Shown: in pieces, positions 42,710 through 44,868 of the stretch
How the letters are laid out: every line of letters starts with the position of its first letter
How positions within the stretch are numbered: position 1 is the stretch's first letter
Assembly (NCBI GenBank): GCA_016935915.1
Contig: JAFGQB010000034.1
Coordinates: 1-44,868 of the forward strand
Length of the DNA stretch: 44,868 nt
DNA from: Spirochaetota bacterium
GTDB taxonomy: Bacteria > Spirochaetota > GWE2-31-10 > JAFGQB01
Reading direction: 5' to 3'
Program-made: the position numbers and the translations under genes
Notes under the pieces: generated by a model
Told to the model about the DNA's origin: nothing
Seen by the model: the letters and a program-made list of their open reading frames with translations, nothing else
Database searches by the model: none

Positions 42710-42763
42710 TTTGAGCTAAAAGCCGCCATCCGTTTTAAAAAGAAAGGTACAAATAAAATAAAT

Positions 42764-42800
42764 AGGGGCCGCTTTTTAAGCCAGCCCCTTTGGTTTTTCT
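42764..42800. terminator. Bidirectional terminator-like hairpin
   Basis: AGGGGC (42764-42769) with GCCCCT (42784-42789) and GCTT (42771-42774) with AAGC (42778-42781) build one stem with small bulges. On the plus side TTGGTTTTT follows; on the minus side a U-rich TATTTATTTTATTTG follows. It can serve the convergent lipoprotein gene as well as upstream plus-strand transcription. Confidence 0.65.
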
Positions 42801-42891
42801 ATTGTTTTAAAAAGCTGCCTGATCCAGCATGAATTTTTATCCATATTTAATATATGGACTCTAAACTGTTCTTACAGATTAAGCACTCAAC

Positions 42892-44505
42892 TTATTCTGT
42901 CCATGTATCAATCCATTTAGCTCGAAGCGTAGTATTTGCTGCAATATCCCAGTTTCTTGCACTGGTCATATTACTGTTATAATACTTTGTTCCTGTGCCG
43001 TTTGCACCAATATAATAACCGTCAAATGCATACCAATCATCAGCCGGGTAAGTTGGGGCAATTGCCAATGGCATGGGTTCTCCGTAAGTAACATAAACAA
43101 AATTGGAGCCGCCTTCTCCCCCTGCTTTATCAAAAGTTACAAGATAGACATTTGCAGTCCATTTTGCATAAAGAGTGGTGTTTGCAGATTTGTCCCAGTT
43201 TCTTGCACTTGTCATATCACTGTTATAATATTTGTATCCTGTACCGTCTGTACCGTCATAATATCCGTCAAAGGTGTAGCCTGTTTGTGCAGGTGCAGTT
43301 GCCGCCGGCATAGAGCTACCGTAAACAGCAATAACAGAGTTTGATCCTCCTGCTCCGCCTACTTTATTAAAAGTCACTGTATAACTGTTTGCAGTCCATT
43401 TTGCATAAAGAGTGGTGTTTGCAGGTTTATCCCAGTTTCTTGCGCTTGACATATCGCTGTTGTAATATTTGTATCCTGTGCCGTTTGCACCGTCATAATA
43501 TCCGTCAAAGGTGCAGCCTGTTCTTGAGGGAGCAGCTGCCGAAGGCATGGAACTGTTAAAAACAACAGTAACGGTATTTGATCCTCCTGTACCTCCTGCT
43601 TTATCAAATGTCACTGTATAAATGTTTGCATTCCATTTTGCATAGAGGGTGGTGGTTGCGGTTTTATCCCAATCTCTTGCGCTTGACATATTTTCATTAT
43701 AATACTTTGTTCCGGTACCGTTTGTGCCGGCATAATATCCATCAAATGTGAAGCCTGTTCTTGCAGGAGCAGTTGCCGAAGGCATCGGGTTTGCAAAAAC
43801 AGCATTAACGGAATTTGAACCTCCTGTTCCGCCTTGTTTATTAAAAATTACAGTGTAGACATTTTCTGCCCATTTTGCATAAAGGGTGGTGTTTGCAGTT
43901 TTATCCCAATTATTTGCACTGGTCATATCACTGTTGTAATACTTGATTCCTGTGCCGTTTACACCGTCATAATATCCGTCAAAGGCGTTCCCTGTTTTTA
44001 CCGGAGCAGCAGCAGAAGGCATAGCACTGCCGAAAACAGCATTAACGGAATTGGCTCCTCCTGTACCTCCTGCTTTGTCGAAAGTCACTGTATAACTGTT
44101 ACCAGTCCATTTTGCATATAAAGTAATATTAAAAGTTACCAAGTCATTAATAAAATCCCATAAAGTTGTACAATTTGACTCTTTGAACCATCCTCCGAAT
44201 GCATAGCCTGTTCTTAACGGGTCAGCCGGTTCTGATGCATACCCGCTGTCTTTAAAAGATTGGGAAGGCACGGTGCTTCCTCCCTGTGAATCAAAAACCA
44301 CCTTAAAAGTTTTTGTTTCAGATGATGATCCATCCGATTCCGGTAATTGGCAGCTTACCGATAAACCAAATATTATGGCAATTAATAGAATAACAGGTGT
44401 TTTGTAGAAATTATGATTTCCTCCTGTAATTTTTCTGAAAAAACGATTAAAAGCAGAAATATTCCTGCTTTTACCTTTGAAAGTTAAATTTTTTCTTGTT
44501 CTCAT
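42892..44505 (-). CDS. Surface lipoprotein with tandem InlB-type (Listeria-Bacteroides) repeats
   Basis: The 537-residue protein follows CAGGAGT 5 nt before the ATG. It has an unusually long basic N-region (about 35 residues) before the hydrophobic segment VILLIAIIFGLSVSC, with lipobox Cys52. From about 66 there are six repeats of the InlB B-repeat class: strand YTVTFDKAGGTGG, PSAAAP, GYxFDGYYDG, NGTGxKYY, and a closing TLYAKW. The first is divergent (FGGWFKESNCTTLWDF); the other five are about 79 residues (237 bp) each and very similar. Such repeats are found in extracellular bacterial surface proteins; adhesion is a usual guess. The repeat number probably varies by recombination. The function is unproven. 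Confidence 0.85.
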   Translation of the reverse strand: MRTRKNLTFKGKSRNISAFNRFFRKITGGNHNFYKTPVILLIAIIFGLSVSCQLPESDGSSSETKTFKVVFDSQGGSTVPSQSFKDSGYASEPADPLRTGYAFGGWFKESNCTTLWDFINDLVTFNITLYAKWTGNSYTVTFDKAGGTGGANSVNAVFGSAMPSAAAPVKTGNAFDGYYDGVNGTGIKYYNSDMTSANNWDKTANTTLYAKWAENVYTVIFNKQGGTGGSNSVNAVFANPMPSATAPARTGFTFDGYYAGTNGTGTKYYNENMSSARDWDKTATTTLYAKWNANIYTVTFDKAGGTGGSNTVTVVFNSSMPSAAAPSRTGCTFDGYYDGANGTGYKYYNSDMSSARNWDKPANTTLYAKWTANSYTVTFNKVGGAGGSNSVIAVYGSSMPAATAPAQTGYTFDGYYDGTDGTGYKYYNSDMTSARNWDKSANTTLYAKWTANVYLVTFDKAGGEGGSNFVYVTYGEPMPLAIAPTYPADDWYAFDGYYIGANGTGTKYYNSNMTSARNWDIAANTTLRAKWIDTWTE

Positions 44506-44868
44506 TTTTACTCCTGTTTGTATTTTACTATTTATGTCGCTTAAGAAATTGAAAACCCTCGTTTTTTTTTATTTTTTTTTATAATGAGTCAGGGGTTCGC
44601 ACACTCATTATCATTCGAAAAAGAAACCTTGCTGCTGATACAGGAAAAAAATGATATTTTTAGTTAACTTATTTCATATTATTGGACTTTTTTAAATTGG
44701 TCATATAGCAAAAATAAAAAATACAATTAATTCTTTAGCTTATTATTTAATAGTTTGTGTAATTATTATTAATATTTTTTTATGTGTTCTTTTTTTAATA
44801 GTAAGTTATTTTAAAAAAAATAATAAACCGCAGTCTTAACGATCATAAAAAAAAACTCTGTCCCTTCG
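44506..44868. other. 363-bp intergenic region upstream of the InlB-repeat gene
   Basis: AT-rich and without a gene. It holds T-runs at 44559-44580 and a perfect 9-bp inverted repeat next to them (ATAATGAGT 44581-44589 / ACTCATTAT 44603-44611), about 75 bp upstream of the start codon on the minus strand. Beyond 44640 nothing recognisable was seen. Confidence 0.5.
44581..44611. repeat. 9-bp inverted repeat upstream of the InlB-repeat lipoprotein gene
   Basis: Perfect arms ATAATGAGT and ACTCATTAT around a 13-nt loop. For the minus-strand transcript the arms are followed by A, not U, so it is not an intrinsic terminator for that strand. It could be a regulator's operator or a leader hairpin. Confidence 0.5.

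Larger units (their letters stand above)
42447..42891. other. 445-bp intergenic region with a membrane-protein-like remnant and terminator
   Basis: The first 100 bp show nothing that can be named. A reading frame from 42551 to TAG 42707-42709 has a hydrophobic translation (FFGGFLGYFLMIIFFSILAV, then CGLSIFKLYKKVFKIL) but no start with a ribosome-binding site and a stop just upstream. It therefore looks like a gene remnant. It is followed by the hairpin at 42764-42800. The last about 90 bp before the next gene's stop contain no clear element. Confidence 0.45.

Noticed and set aside
43374..44121. Several overlapping frames within the InlB-repeat gene on both strands
   Set aside because: They arise from the 237-bp tandem repeats, which give periodic open frames; the lipoprotein reading frame explains the region.

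Overview
The window looks like low-GC spirochaete DNA, probably Treponema-like, carrying the right-hand part of a Mu-like, contractile-tailed prophage. The host assignment rests on a FlaA-type periplasmic flagellar sheath protein, which is spirochaete-specific, several short lipoproteins with spirochaetal-type lipoboxes, a ComFB-family protein, and an archaeal-type AspRS next to TrmFO. No rRNA, tRNA, CRISPR array or insertion sequence was recognised.

Positions 1 to about 23.77 kb are the late region of the prophage, all on the plus strand and tightly packed. The order is: a partial holin-like gene, small terminase, large terminase, a portal/MuF head protein with a C-terminal nuclease-toxin-like domain, protease/scaffold, decoration protein, major capsid protein, gp35- and gp36-like proteins, virion morphogenesis protein, tail terminator-like protein, sheath, tube, frameshifted tail-assembly chaperone, tape measure, hub, spike, W, J and I baseplate proteins, tail fibre and spike proteins, and a D12-class DNA adenine methylase. 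The element stops at a strong hairpin followed by three identical 19-bp direct repeats (23691-23763). These resemble the R3-R2-R1 transposase-binding arrangement at the right end of Mu. The left end and the early genes (repressor, transposase A and B) lie outside the window.

23.77-29.3 kb is a very AT-rich host cell-surface polysaccharide region. It has three family-2 glycosyltransferases on the minus strand and one unrecognised membrane-anchored protein on the plus strand. One glycosyltransferase is fused to the membrane and nucleotide-binding part of a polyprenyl-phosphate glycosylphosphotransferase but lacks the catalytic domain. The prophage end abuts the 3' end of another.

29.3-44.9 kb is host chromosome: a pectate lyase lipoprotein, cardiolipin synthase, an Ogt/MGMT DNA repair protein, a ComFB protein divergent from trmL, trmFO, aspS, flaA, two paralogous lipoproteins, ispH, an aldo/keto reductase next to a zinc alcohol dehydrogenase, and a lipoprotein with tandem InlB-type (Listeria-Bacteroides) repeats. 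Several host genes (cls, ogt, trmL) have a TATAAT-like -10 box ending exactly 6 nt before the ATG and no Shine-Dalgarno sequence, which suggests leaderless mRNAs.

The most notable observations are the portal-MuF-toxin fusion, the Mu-like right end with its repeats, the exact T TTT TTG slippery heptamer in the tail chaperone, a seven-repeat beta-propeller tail fibre, the glycosyltransferase chimera, the leaderless promoter set, and the pair of paralogous lipoproteins of which one carries an inserted GYNDG-repeat block.
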